In this document: positions 10,052-19,500 of the stretch, piece by piece
Layout of the letters: every line of letters starts with the position of its first letter
How positions within the stretch are numbered: position 1 is the stretch's first letter
DNA from: Bacillus subtilis
GTDB taxonomy: Bacteria > Bacillota > Bacilli > Bacillales > Bacillaceae_C
Direction of reading: 5' to 3'
Assembly (NCBI RefSeq): GCF_008764245.1
Contig: NZ_VTQV01000001.1
Span: 1-64,000 of the forward strand
DNA: 64,000 nucleotides
Notes under the pieces: model-generated
What the model was told of the DNA's origin: nothing
The model's input: only the letters and a program-made list of their open reading frames with translations
Databases searched by the model: none
Program-made: the position numbers and the translations under genes

Positions 10052-10588
10052 TTACTTCACCATTCGAATATCTTGCAATGGCCAGAATACAACACTAGTG
10101 TCACCGATGATTTCTTTCATGGAAATTGTCCCAATATGGCGACTGTCCTTACTAGAACGACGATTATCCCCCATGACAAATACTTCTCCCTCAGGTACAA
10201 CTTCTAGGGTAAAATCCTCTGTTAACGGTCCATCAAAAATTTCTTGCTTTGATTTTTCCAAATAAGGCTCATCATAAGCTTTTCCATTGATATAGAGTAC
10301 ATCATCCCGATACTCTACTTTGTCCCCTGGTAATCCGATGACCCGTTTTATATAATCTTTATGCTCTGGTGCATGGAAAACGACGATATCAAATCGGTCT
10401 GGTTTACCAAGTTTATTTACAATCATCTTATCTCCATCATGCAAAGTAGGTGTCATGGAATAACCATCCACCACTATAGGAGTAAAGACAAAATAACGAA
10501 TAATAGCAGCTAATGCTACCGCGATTAATAAGGCTTTTGTCCATTCCCAAAGTTCATTTTTTTCCTTTACTGTCTTTTCATCATCCAT
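10052..10588 (-). CDS. lepB: Type I signal peptidase
   Basis: This is a 178-residue membrane-anchored signal peptidase that cleaves secretory signal peptides outside the membrane. A short cytoplasmic N-terminus is followed by a single membrane segment, [17 protein letters not shown], near 19-35. The catalytic Ser lies in DGYSMTPTL near 44 and the catalytic Lys in [12 protein letters not shown] near 84. The [16 protein letters not shown] box is typical of the gram-positive Sip type. The start is the ATG after GGAGTGATTGGG. In B. subtilis the equivalent position between rplS and ylqF holds a different arrangement of sip genes, so I give the generic name. Confidence 0.94.
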   Translation of the reverse strand: MDDEKTVKEKNELWEWTKALLIAVALAAIIRYFVFTPIVVDGYSMTPTLHDGDKMIVNKLGKPDRFDIVVFHAPEHKDYIKRVIGLPGDKVEYRDDVLYINGKAYDEPYLEKSKQEIFDGPLTEDFTLEVVPEGEVFVMGDNRRSSKDSRHIGTISMKEIIGDTSVVFWPLQDIRMVK

Positions 10589-10681
10589 CCCAATCACTCC
10601 AGTACCAACCTGTTTTCCTTTCTATTGTACAGTAAAACGAGACAATAAAAAACTTTCATTCCCTACCTTTGTAAAGTATAT

Positions 10682-10711
10682 AAAAAGGAGCTTGTGTACA
10701 CAAGCTCCTCC
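10682..10711 (-). terminator. Terminator after rplS
   Basis: A perfect 22-bp palindrome made of GGAGCTTGTGT and its complement is followed on the minus strand by TTTTTATA. It ends the rplS transcript before lepB. Confidence 0.85.
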
Positions 10712-10743
10712 TTTTGCATGTTACATATAAGGTCTTTACAGCA

Positions 10744-11088
10744 TTAGCGAATTTCTTTAATTCGTGCTGCTTTACCGCGTAATTTACGCATGTAGTAAAG
10801 TTTTGCTCGACGAACCTTACCACGACGCACGACTTCAAGTTTTGCAATTCTTGGAGTGTGTACAGGGAAAGTACGTTCAACCCCAACACCATAGGAAATT
10901 TTGCGAACAGTGAATGTTTCACTGATCCCACCACCACGGCGTCTAATGACAACACCTTCAAAAAGCTGGATTCTCTCACGAGTACCCTCAACAACTTTCA
11001 CATGAACACGCACCGTATCACCAGCGCGAAACTTAGGTAGATCTGTTTTAAGTTGCTCTTTTGTAATTTCTTCAATAATTTTGTGCAT
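10744..11088 (-). CDS. rplS: 50S ribosomal protein L19
   Basis: This is a 114-residue large-subunit protein at the 30S-50S interface. The diagnostic block [20 protein letters not shown] is present, followed by [11 protein letters not shown] and the basic end [23 protein letters not shown]. The start is the ATG of [15 protein letters not shown]. Upstream in-frame ATG codons would overlap the AAGGAG ribosome site or run into the leader. It is followed by a strong terminator and preceded by its own leader and promoter. Confidence 0.97.
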   Translation of the reverse strand: MHKIIEEITKEQLKTDLPKFRAGDTVRVHVKVVEGTRERIQLFEGVVIRRRGGGISETFTVRKISYGVGVERTFPVHTPRIAKLEVVRRGKVRRAKLYYMRKLRGKAARIKEIR

Positions 11089-11217
11089 CGAATTCATCTC
11101 CTTCCAACCGAAGTTCATACAAACTTTCATCCTTGCAGCGGAACATCGTTGTTACTGGTATAACTCTATGAGTCATGACCACTAAATTATATTATCATAT
11201 GGATTCATTCATTGCAA
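11089..11217 (-). promoter_or_regulatory. Promoter and leader of rplS, possible L19 leader RNA
   Basis: A sigma-A-like promoter TTGCAA (11212-11217) - 17 bp - TAATAT (11189-11194) lies just downstream of trmD. The roughly 95-nt transcribed leader up to the rplS start carries short inverted segments. B. subtilis relatives have a structured L19 leader at this spot, but I have not verified the fold here. Confidence 0.45.
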
Positions 11218-11234
11218 TAAGAAACACATGTCCG

Positions 11235-11912
11235 CTATTCTAGTAAATCCGGCCGCCGTTCTCTTGTTCTTTTTAACGATTGTTCCTTTCTCCATTCTGC
11301 GATTTTAGCATGATTCCCTGATAATAATACATCCGGTACTTTCATCCCTCTAAAATCGGCAGGTCTTGTGTAATGCGGATGTTCTAATAATCCGGTTGAG
11401 AACGAATCATGGATAGGAGAATTTTCATTTCCAAGGACCCCAGGAAGTAAACGAACGACGGAATCAATGACAACCATCGCTCCTAGCTCCCCCCCTGTTA
11501 AGACATAGTCTCCGATTGAAATTTCATCTGTCGCGAGATGCTCTCTTATTCGTTCATCATACCCCTCGTAATGACCACAAATAAAAATTAAATGTTTTTC
11601 CCGTGCTAATTCTTCCGCTTTTCTCTGGACAAAACGTTCTCCTTGTGGACATAATAAAATGATCCTTGGTTTCGTATCTGTTTTTTCTGTTAAGTGTGAT
11701 ACAGCATCGAAGATCGGTTGAGGCTGCAATACCATTCCAGCTCCACCACCATATGGATAATCATCGACCGCATGATGTTTGTTTTTAGAAAATCGCCGAA
11801 AATTTTCAACTGAATAGGAAACAGCTTCTTTTTCTTCCGCTTTTTTTAAAATGGAACTTCCTAATACACCTGTAAACATTTCAGGAAATAGAGTTAAGAT
11901 ATCGATTTTCAT
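11235..11912 (-). CDS. trmD: tRNA (guanine-37-N1)-methyltransferase, short C-terminus
   Basis: TrmD uses S-adenosylmethionine to methylate G37 next to the anticodon, preventing frameshifts. The SPOUT-fold motifs are clear: [13 protein letters not shown] at the start, [13 protein letters not shown] near 50, [13 protein letters not shown] near 109-121, and the knot region [17 protein letters not shown] near 128-144. The protein is 225 residues and stops at ERRPDLLE, about 15-20 residues before the usual end. The final family helix is therefore missing, although all catalytic-knot residues are kept. It overlaps rimM by 4 bp. Confidence 0.95.
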   Translation of the reverse strand: MKIDILTLFPEMFTGVLGSSILKKAEEKEAVSYSVENFRRFSKNKHHAVDDYPYGGGAGMVLQPQPIFDAVSHLTEKTDTKPRIILLCPQGERFVQRKAEELAREKHLIFICGHYEGYDERIREHLATDEISIGDYVLTGGELGAMVVIDSVVRLLPGVLGNENSPIHDSFSTGLLEHPHYTRPADFRGMKVPDVLLSGNHAKIAEWRKEQSLKRTRERRPDLLE

Positions 11913-12430
11913 ATGTCCAACAATCCTTCAATTGGATGAATTAAAATTTCTTTCTTTTCGATTGAAATCTCCACTACTACATCCTCGATATAGGGGATCA
12001 AGTATTCTTTTCCTTCTTTTGATTTGACAACCCATACATCATTAGCTCCAGGTGTGAGGATTTCATTTACAACTCCAATCGGTTTACGGTTCTCGTCTAG
12101 CACTGTACAACCGATAATTTCATGAAAATAATATTCACCTTCAGGGAGGGGTTCTAATTGCTCTTCTGAAACTTTGAGAACGGCATTCCTCCAATGTTCC
12201 ACTTCATTAATATTGTTATACCCTTCAAATGAAAGTAAATCGAAGTTTTTATGTTTGCGATGACTTTTGATTGTGAGCTTCAGAGGAGATTGATTGTTTG
12301 GCAAAAAAAGATGAAGATGCTGACCAATTGCAAATCGCTGTTCAGAAAAATCAGTGTTTGATATCACCCTTACTTCTCCTTGAATGCCATGCGTATTGAC
12401 AATTTTCCCAACATTAAACCATTGTTCCAT
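11909..12430 (-). CDS. rimM: 16S rRNA processing protein RimM
   Basis: RimM is a 173-residue assembly factor that helps mature the 30S head and binds ribosomal protein S19. The N-terminal domain opens with [18 protein letters not shown]. The PRC-barrel domain follows with [15 protein letters not shown] and [18 protein letters not shown]. It lies 4 bp after ylqD and overlaps trmD, forming the usual ylqD-rimM-trmD unit. Confidence 0.96.
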   Translation of the reverse strand: MEQWFNVGKIVNTHGIQGEVRVISNTDFSEQRFAIGQHLHLFLPNNQSPLKLTIKSHRKHKNFDLLSFEGYNNINEVEHWRNAVLKVSEEQLEPLPEGEYYFHEIIGCTVLDENRKPIGVVNEILTPGANDVWVVKSKEGKEYLIPYIEDVVVEISIEKKEILIHPIEGLLDI

Positions 12431-12434
12431 CTTA

Positions 12435-12827
12435 TCACCTCTCCCTGATTTCTGTTATGATTCCATCTTTGACCACGATCGTTCTACCACTGACTTTTTC
12501 TTCCCAATTATCACCGACACTAATTTCAATCATTGCCGAAACCTCTTGATCTTGTAATTCACTTCCAAGCGGGAGAATTTCTAATTGTTCGATTTGAAAC
12601 TCAATCATTTTTATTCGCTCTTTCCGAAGATCAATTTCCTTATCAAATTGGGTTTTTAATCCACCTGCGGGATATTTGCGATTCCGTTCAAGCTTTTTCA
12701 TTTCGAAAAAGAGTTGGTCACATTCCTTTTGCAGCTGTTGTTTGTTTTGCTCGTATTTCTTTAACAATTGATCTTTACTCTGTTCCGTCAACACTTGTTT
12801 GACATTTACTTTCTGGAGAATCTTCAT
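12435..12827 (-). CDS. ylqD: YlqD family protein
   Basis: This is a 130-residue protein of unknown function found next to rimM in bacilli. Residues about 18-85 form a charged heptad-like helix ([21 protein letters not shown] and following) that looks like a coiled coil. A short C-terminal beta-rich segment follows, containing [21 protein letters not shown]. No catalytic motif is visible. The position between khpA and rimM supports the family name. A role in ribosome maturation is suggested only by context. Confidence 0.88.
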   Translation of the reverse strand: MKILQKVNVKQVLTEQSKDQLLKKYEQNKQQLQKECDQLFFEMKKLERNRKYPAGGLKTQFDKEIDLRKERIKMIEFQIEQLEILPLGSELQDQEVSAMIEISVGDNWEEKVSGRTIVVKDGIITEIRER

Positions 12828-12879
12828 CTAATCATCCTCAGAGCATTTTTATGTATATTATTTAATATCTTATAATACC

Positions 12880-13029
12880 TGTTCAAAAAGGAGGATAAAA
12901 AGGACCAAGAAGTTCGAGGCGGCGCAGTTTCGAGCAGCGGAATGTATGCAGTTAGATACATGAGCAGCACAGAAACAAGCCAACGAAGAAATTCGCAGCG
13001 TCATTTTTACCGGACTTTTTGAACATCCT
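12880..13029. repeat. 150-bp inverted-ended repeat element, copy A
   Basis: This non-coding element has TGTTCAAAAAG at both ends in inverted orientation and an internal imperfect palindrome around GAGCAG...CTGCTC. A second copy, about 95% identical by eye, occurs in opposite orientation at 45093-45242. It lies between ylqD and khpA. The 67-codon open frame across it is not a gene. The rest of the 326-base gap holds the khpA terminator and about 80 bp of unassigned sequence next to khpA. Confidence 0.85.
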
Positions 13030-13039
13030 TTTATAATAG

Positions 13040-13074
13040 CAAAATGAAGGGAGGTGTCTACGCCTCCCTTCATT
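13040..13074 (-). terminator. Terminator after khpA
   Basis: The hairpin AATGAAGGGAGG / CCTCCCTTCATT with an 8-nt loop is followed on the minus strand by a short T run. It separates the ylxM-ffh-rpsP-khpA transcript from ylqD-rimM-trmD. Confidence 0.75.
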
Positions 13075-13153
13075 TAGAACAAGTTTTAGCACTAGCGGAC
13101 TTTTAGCTTCATCCTACATGAAGTCTCAATCGCTATGGGCGCCTCCACTTGAC

Positions 13154-13384
13154 TCAGTCGATTTCCAAATAAACCTTCTTTTGTTGTTTTTGCCCTGCTG
13201 CTGCATAAATAACTGCTCTAATGGATTTTGCTACTCGACCATTTTTCCCAATTACTTTTCCAATATCATCTTCATGAGTAATAAGTTTATAAATGACGTG
13301 GCGTTCTTCTTCCTTTGTCTCCACACGAACGTTATCAGGAAAATCAACAATAGGCTTGACGATCGACAAGATTAAATTTTCCAT
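13154..13384 (-). CDS. khpA: KH-domain RNA-binding protein KhpA (YlqC)
   Basis: This is a 76-residue single-KH-domain protein. The GXXG RNA-binding loop is in IGKVIGKNGRVAKSIRA near 40-57. KhpA works with KhpB (Jag/EloR) in post-transcriptional control linked to cell elongation in other Firmicutes. It follows rpsP by 12 bp, as is usual. The ribosome site (GGGATAAAGC) is weak, which suggests translation coupled to rpsP. Confidence 0.95.
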   Translation of the reverse strand: MENLILSIVKPIVDFPDNVRVETKEEERHVIYKLITHEDDIGKVIGKNGRVAKSIRAVIYAAAGQKQQKKVYLEID

Positions 13385-13396
13385 GCTTTATCCCAA

Positions 13397-13669
13397 TTAT
13401 TTGCCAAGCTTGGCGTTATGGAATTTTTCCATGATTCCTTGTTTTGAAAACAAGTTACGAACCGTATCAGATGGTTTTGCACCATTTTGCATCCATTTAA
13501 TTGCATTTTCTTCATTAATTGTCACTTGAGCCGGTTGTGCAACCGGGTTATATGTGCCAATCTCTTCAATAATTCTTCCATCACGTGGAGAACGAGAATC
13601 TGCAACTACGATACGATAGAAAGGAGCCTTTTTTGCTCCAATGCGTTTTAAGCGAATTTTAACTGCCAT
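13397..13669 (-). CDS. rpsP: 30S ribosomal protein S16
   Basis: S16 is a 90-residue small-subunit protein. The sequence [20 protein letters not shown], the block [21 protein letters not shown] and the region [15 protein letters not shown] match the family throughout. The start follows GGAGGTGC at normal spacing. A frame extending 28 codons upstream runs through the promoter and is not used. It lies between ffh and khpA. Confidence 0.98.
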   Translation of the reverse strand: MAVKIRLKRIGAKKAPFYRIVVADSRSPRDGRIIEEIGTYNPVAQPAQVTINEENAIKWMQNGAKPSDTVRNLFSKQGIMEKFHNAKLGK

Positions 13670-13706
13670 TTTAATAGCACCTCCGAATAGTTTCACACAA
13701 GATATA

Positions 13707-13736
13707 ATAATATCAAATAAGTGTTTTGGTTGTAAA
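13707..13736 (-). promoter_or_regulatory. Promoter of rpsP-khpA
   Basis: TTTACA (13731-13736) - 18 bp - TATTAT (13707-13712), with an extended -10 TGA just upstream. It lies in the 102-bp gap between ffh and rpsP, so rpsP can be expressed independently of ffh. Confidence 0.65.
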
Positions 13737-13771
13737 GTATTTTTTCTTAACACGACTAAATTTAATTAAAA

Positions 13772-15115
13772 TTACATAAAAGGAAGCTTAAATCCTTTCT
13801 TCTTCCCTTTTTGTTGCATACCAGACATTTGCTTCATCATTTTCTTCATCTCTTCGAATTGCTTTAAAAGCCGGTTAACCTCTTGAATGGTTGTGCCGCT
13901 CCCTTTGGCAATTCGTCGTCTACGTCCCGCATTGATAATGTCAGGTTGTTGCTTTTCCTGTGGTGTCATGGAATGAATAATGGCCTCCACCCGATTAATT
14001 TGTTTTTCATCAATCTGTAGATTATTCATTCCTTTAATCTTATTAGCCCCAGGCATCATTTTTAATAATTCATCAAGTGGGCCCATATTCCGCATTTGCG
14101 ATAATTGTTCTAGGAAATCATCAAAATCAAGCGAAGCATGTCTGATTTTTTGTTCTAACTCTTTTGCTTTCTCTTCATCTACTGAGACTTGTGCTTTTTC
14201 GATTAATGTAAGCATGTCTCCCATGCCAAGAATTCTGGAAGCCATTCGTTCTGGATGAAAAGCTTCCAATGCATCCATTTTTTCGCCCATACCAACAAAC
14301 TTAATGGGTTTCTCCGTCACTGCGCGAATAGATAGGGCCGCACCACCCCTTGTATCTCCATCTAACTTTGTTAAGACTACACCAGTAATTTCAAGTTGAT
14401 CGTTAAAGGCTTGTGCAACATTTACAGCATCTTGCCCAGTCATCGCATCGACTACTAGGTAAATTTCATCAGGGCGAGCAACTTCCTTTATGTCTTGTAA
14501 TTCTTGCATAAGCTCTCCATCAATATGCAAGCGGCCCGCTGTATCAATCAACACATAATCATAATGTTCTTCCTTCGCCTTTTCAATTGCTTTTTGTGCA
14601 ATTTCAACTGGACTGACTTGATCTCCCATTGAAAAAACGGGTAAATTTAACTGTTTGCCAATCGTTTCCAATTGTTTAATCGCAGCTGGCCGGTATATAT
14701 CAGCCGCAACCAATAATGGCTTCCGATTATATTTCTTGCGGAGTAAATTAGCTAATTTTCCTGTCGTGGTTGTCTTACCGGCCCCTTGAAGACCAGACAT
14801 CATAATAACCGTTGGAGGCCGCTGAGCTACAGCTATTTTACTTTGCTCTCCCCCCATCAAATCGGTCAGTTCTTCTTTTACCACCTTGATAACTTGTTGA
14901 CCGGGAGTTAGACTTTTCATAACTTCTTGTCCAACCGCTCTTTCGCTCACCTTTTGGATAAACTGTTTGACAACTTTAAAGTTGACATCCGCTTCAAGTA
15001 AAGCAAGTCGGACCTCACGCATCATTGCCTTTACATCCGCTTCCGAAACCTTCCCTTTACCGCGAATTTTTTGCATTGTTGCCTGTAATCGGTCGGCTAA
15101 ACCTTCAAATGCCAT
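13772..15115 (-). CDS. ffh: Signal recognition particle protein Ffh
   Basis: Ffh is the 447-residue SRP54 GTPase that binds signal peptides and the 4.5S/6S RNA. The N domain covers residues 1-95. The G domain has the P-loop GLQGAGKTTTTGKLA near 108-122 and DTAGRLHIDGE near 191. The C-terminal M domain is methionine-rich (EEMKKMMKQMSGMQQKG) and ends GFKLPFM. Its partner FtsY is encoded nearby and the activator YlxM immediately upstream, so the targeting pathway is clustered. Confidence 0.98.
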   Translation of the reverse strand: MAFEGLADRLQATMQKIRGKGKVSEADVKAMMREVRLALLEADVNFKVVKQFIQKVSERAVGQEVMKSLTPGQQVIKVVKEELTDLMGGEQSKIAVAQRPPTVIMMSGLQGAGKTTTTGKLANLLRKKYNRKPLLVAADIYRPAAIKQLETIGKQLNLPVFSMGDQVSPVEIAQKAIEKAKEEHYDYVLIDTAGRLHIDGELMQELQDIKEVARPDEIYLVVDAMTGQDAVNVAQAFNDQLEITGVVLTKLDGDTRGGAALSIRAVTEKPIKFVGMGEKMDALEAFHPERMASRILGMGDMLTLIEKAQVSVDEEKAKELEQKIRHASLDFDDFLEQLSQMRNMGPLDELLKMMPGANKIKGMNNLQIDEKQINRVEAIIHSMTPQEKQQPDIINAGRRRRIAKGSGTTIQEVNRLLKQFEEMKKMMKQMSGMQQKGKKKGFKLPFM

Positions 15116-15126
15116 ATGGCCGCCCC

Positions 15127-15465
15127 CTAATCCAATTCATCAAGCAAACCTAAATAATGCTCCAACATCACTTTATCTAATTTTCCTTCATCCAGACAAA
15201 GTTTCATTTGCTTGGTGACTTTTTTTCGTTTTTGGTATTTATGAAATAATTTCAACTTTTCTTCGTAATCTTCCAGCATCGCTTCTGTTCTTTTTATATT
15301 ATCATAAACAGCTTGGCGACTGACCTGGAATTCTTCGGCTATTTCACCCAATGAAAAATCATCCAAGTAATAAAGGGACATATAATTCCTTTGTTTTGGA
15401 GTCAACAACGCTTGATAAAAATCAAATAAGTAATTGATGCGCGTAGTTTTCTCAAGCCCTGTCAT
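15127..15465 (-). CDS. ylxM: SRP-associated helix-turn-helix protein YlxM
   Basis: YlxM is a 112-residue UPF0122 protein with a sigma-70 region-4-like helix-turn-helix: [23 protein letters not shown] near 33-55. The family member in streptococci stimulates SRP GTPase activity. It begins a transcript from a strong promoter and precedes ffh by 11 bp. Its length and the YYLDDFSL motif are typical. Confidence 0.95.
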   Translation of the reverse strand: MTGLEKTTRINYLFDFYQALLTPKQRNYMSLYYLDDFSLGEIAEEFQVSRQAVYDNIKRTEAMLEDYEEKLKLFHKYQKRKKVTKQMKLCLDEGKLDKVMLEHYLGLLDELD

Positions 15466-15505
15466 GTAAAACCCACCTTGTTAAGTTAAACGCCTTTACA
15501 GCAAA

Positions 15506-15534
15506 ATAATACCGATAAAAGTTTGGATTGTCAA
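15506..15534 (-). promoter_or_regulatory. Sigma-A promoter of ylxM-ffh
   Basis: Perfect TTGACA (15529-15534) with a 17-bp spacer to TATTAT (15506-15511). The -35 begins about 15 bp after the ftsY stop codon. This is one of the clearest promoters in the window. Confidence 0.8.
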
Positions 15535-15548
15535 GGCCGGCTATTTTT

Positions 15549-16544
15549 TTATTTTTCTTCGTCTACCTCGTCTATCATATCAGAGAAAAGTCCATACACA
15601 TATTTTTCGGGATCAAATTCTTGGAGATCATCCATTTTCTCACCGAGCCCGACAAATTTCACAGGCAAATTCAATTCATTACGAATAGCGAGCACAATGC
15701 CACCTTTAGCTGTTCCATCAAGCTTTGAGAGGACGATTCCACTGACATCCACGGCTTCTTTAAAAGTTTTCGCTTGAATCAAAGCATTTTGACCTGTTGT
15801 GGCATCTAAAACAAGTAAGACTTCGTCTGGTGCACCTGGTACTTCCCTTTCAATGACACGCTTTACTTTTTCCAATTCTTTCATTAAATTTACTTTATTT
15901 TGCAAACGCCCAGCCGTATCACATAGAAGAATATCCATTTTTCTTGATTTTGCTGCCTGTAAAGCATCATACATCACAGCCGCTGGGTCTGAACCTTCCC
16001 CTTGTTTTATGACATCTACACCGACACGCTGTCCCCATACTTCTAATTGTTCAATCGCGCCAGCCCGAAAGGTATCGCCGGCAGCCAACATTACTTTTTT
16101 TCCTTCTTGCTTAAATTTATGAGCTAATTTGCCAATTGTCGTTGTTTTCCCTACTCCATTGACCCCAACAAATAATATAACCGTTAATTCATGATCTCTT
16201 ATCGCCAATTCCGAGGATAAATTCTCCCCACCATTATAGATCTCAATCAATTTTTCTGATATGACGGGTTGTAGCTCCCCAGGATCTTTAATATTTCTTC
16301 TTTTCACTTCTAACTTTAATTCTTCAACTAAGTCCATCACCGTTTCAAACCCAACATCCGCTTGAATGAGAATCTCTTCTAATTCTTCAAAAAAGTCCTC
16401 ATCTACTTTCCGATACCGAGCAACGAGATCATTTACTTTTCCAGCAAATTGATCCCGAGTTTTAGCTAATCCTGTTTTAAACTTTTCGGATACGGAATCT
16501 GTTGAGGAAGTAAACTTATCTTTTAATTTATTAAAAAAACTCAT
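15549..16544 (-). CDS. ftsY: SRP receptor FtsY
   Basis: FtsY is the 331-residue membrane-associated GTPase that receives SRP-ribosome complexes. The NG domain shows the P-loop VGVNGVGKTTTIGKLAHKF near 135-152, LLCDTAGRLQNK near 215 and LSKLDGTAKGGI near 280. The acidic N-terminal A domain of proteobacteria is absent, as usual for Firmicutes. The start MSFFNKLKDKF fits the amphipathic targeting helix. A longer frame overlaps smc and is not supported. Confidence 0.97.
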   Translation of the reverse strand: MSFFNKLKDKFTSSTDSVSEKFKTGLAKTRDQFAGKVNDLVARYRKVDEDFFEELEEILIQADVGFETVMDLVEELKLEVKRRNIKDPGELQPVISEKLIEIYNGGENLSSELAIRDHELTVILFVGVNGVGKTTTIGKLAHKFKQEGKKVMLAAGDTFRAGAIEQLEVWGQRVGVDVIKQGEGSDPAAVMYDALQAAKSRKMDILLCDTAGRLQNKVNLMKELEKVKRVIEREVPGAPDEVLLVLDATTGQNALIQAKTFKEAVDVSGIVLSKLDGTAKGGIVLAIRNELNLPVKFVGLGEKMDDLQEFDPEKYVYGLFSDMIDEVDEEK

Positions 16545-16572
16545 TTTAAAATCCCCCAATTTCTCGTATTTA

Positions 16573-19500
16573 TTAGACAATTTCTTGTGCGTTTTCCAAC
16601 TTGACAGATACAATTTTAGACACTCCAGATTCTTGCATTGTCACCCCGTAAAGCACATCAGCTCCTTGCATCGTACCTTGACGATGGGTAATGACAATAA
16701 ATTGTGTCTCTTGACTAAATGCTCGTAAATAGTGACTAAATCTCTGTACATTTGCTTCATCTAGAGCTGCTTCAACCTCATCTAATACACAGAAAGGAAC
16801 CGGTCGAATCTTTAAAATAGAGAAAAGCAAAGCAATTGCTGTTAAGGACCTTTCACCACCTGATAATAGACTTAGGTTTTGGAGTTTTTTTCCTGGTGGT
16901 TGAGCGACAATATCCACTCCTGTATTGAGTAAATCCTTAGGATTTGTTAACTTCAGCTCCGCACGACCACCGCCGAATAAAGCCCGAAATACTCCCATAA
17001 ACTGGTCTTGAATTTCATGAAAGGTTGTTCCAAATCTCCTTTTCATTTCGTCGTCCATTTCATCCATCACTCGAAATAGATGTGTTTTTGCCTCTGTTAG
17101 ATCTGTCTGCTGTTCCAAAAGAAAATGATACCTTTCATAAACCCGATCATATTCTTCTATTGCCCCTAGATTAACAGAACCAAGTTCATCAATGCCAAGT
17201 TTAATTAATTTTACTTTTTTTCGTGTTTCCTCAACAGGTAGGATGAGGGGGTATTGATCTTTCGCGCCTTCATATGATAAGGAATAATCTTCTCGCAGCA
17301 TATGAAGCAGGTTGTCTAGTTCAACATCCAAACGATTTTTCTTAACCTCTTCATCTCTTAAAGCATTACTAATGCCTGTGTATAATCTTTTCTGTTCTTT
17401 TAGATTGGCTTCCTTTTGCTCAATCGATACTTGTAATTGGAATCTGTTTTCTCTTTCCTTATTCAAACGCTCTTCGATTCTGTCTTTTTCGCTAGAACCT
17501 TGCTGTATCAGCTGAGCTAGGTCTTCTTCACTTGTTTGGTGTCCGGTCATCTCTCCCTGGATAAATCCCCATTCATCCATAAGTGAGTTTTTATGCGTTT
17601 CAATCTCCTCAAATTCAATTGCAAGATTCTTAAGCTGCTTCTCAGTAGACTGAAGTTGTTCATTTACTACAGCATATTTTGAAGACAGTTCATTTATTTC
17701 TCTCTCAAGAGATTCTTTTGATTGTCTCTCCTCATTTCTTTGCTTGGTTAATTCGTCTATTTTTGCATTTAAAGAAACAATTTTTTCATTACAATTAGAA
17801 GTAATTTCTTCTAAAGCACTCATCCGTTCCTTTATTTTGTTTTTCTCTTCTTTTAACTCGGTTGTTTCTAAATCATAAAGGGCAAGGCGCTCATCAACAT
17901 TTTTTTTCGTCATCTCTATATGGGAAAGCCCAGCTTGAGCTTCATTTTTCTGCATACGGAGTTTCTCGCCATTCTCTTTCATCGCTTCTAATTGTTGCTC
18001 ACTATTTGCTAACTGATCTTTAAGGTCTTGCCACTCTTCTTCAAGATTTTTGGTTTTGTTTTTCATTTCTATTAATTTATTTTTAAGCTCTTCTAGCTCG
18101 GTTTTCCTACCTAATAAAGAAGTCGTTTTTTGTTTAGAGGTACCTCCTGTCATCGAGCCCCCTGGATTCACGACATCACCATCAAGCGTGACAATTCGAT
18201 AACGGAACTGTAACAGTTTCGCCAATTGATTCGCTCCTGCTAATGAGTCAGCAATCACAATATTGCCGAGCAAATGCTGTATCACTTGTGTATAAGAATG
18301 ATCACATTCCACTAGGTTTGCTGCTATCCCAATGAAGGAGGGATGATTAGATAGATCCCTTTGTTGATTTACAGGTATATTCCTTCCCTTAATAATATCC
18401 ATAGGCAAAAACGTCGCGCGTCCTAGTTGTTTTCTCTTCAAAAAAGCAATCGCATTCCGAGCGTCAGCTTCCGAGTGGACAACGATATGTTGCATAGCCC
18501 CACCAAGTGCTGTTTCCATTGCCTTTGCAAATTTTTGAGGCACATGGATCAATTCTGCGATCGCTCCTTCAATTCCATCTAGTTCACTCTTTTTGGCTTT
18601 CAGTACTTCCTTTACACCATAATAAAACCCCGTATAATCCTCTTCCATTTCTTCTAAGGTGTCTTTACGAGATTCAGCCTTTTGAATAAACTGATAAGCT
18701 TTGTTCAACATAGCATTTTTCGCTTCATATTTTTCTTTTATTTCTTTGGCCAAAATTTGCGCAGCTCGAAATTGTTCAATTTGGGAAGTTAACTCATTGT
18801 CAATCTTTTCTACTTCCTGCATTTTCTCATCTAATTGAGCCATAAACTCTGCTCGTTGTTCAAGATATTTTTTATTCTCTTGATCTAATCGGTTGCTCTT
18901 TGCAATTTGTTGTTCTAGTTGCTGTTGTAGATAACGAAATTCATTTTTTGCAGTTGCTTGTTGATTTAGCACCTCAATATAATCACTTTTTAATGATTCG
19001 ATCGTCTCTTCAATTGAATCATTGAGGGAACTAGCCTTTTTCTTTTTGTCTAATAATATTTTTTTGAGTTTTTGAGCTTCATGTCTTTTTTTATCGAGTT
19101 CAGCTTTCGTATCCGCTTGTTTTTGTTTCATTTGGATTATTTTTTGTTCCGCATCTTTAATGTTTTTCTGCAATTGCCCGGAGTTTAAGGCTGCATTATT
19201 TTTTCTTTCTTTTAAGATACCCAGTCTGCCTTGAAGCTTTTCTAAATCTTTAGACGCAGTCAGTAAAGCAGATTGCCATTCAGCTATTTTTTCATCAAAG
19301 GCACCCAATTGGGTTCTTTCATTCTCTAACGATAATTCGATCTGTTGAATGTAAGAAGATAAATCTTTTTCCTGTGCCGTTAATTTTTCCAACACTTGTT
19401 TAGCTGTCTCCCATTCGGTATGTTTTTCACCAATTTCATGGACAGTTAAGGCAATTTCATGCGTCTCTAAATCCTGTTTCTTCTGTAAATAATCCTTTGC

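Noticed and set aside
12870-13073. A 67-codon open frame over the 150-bp repeat
   Set aside because: It is a translation of the inverted-ended repeat and the khpA terminator. The second copy of the element has no matching open frame that supports coding.
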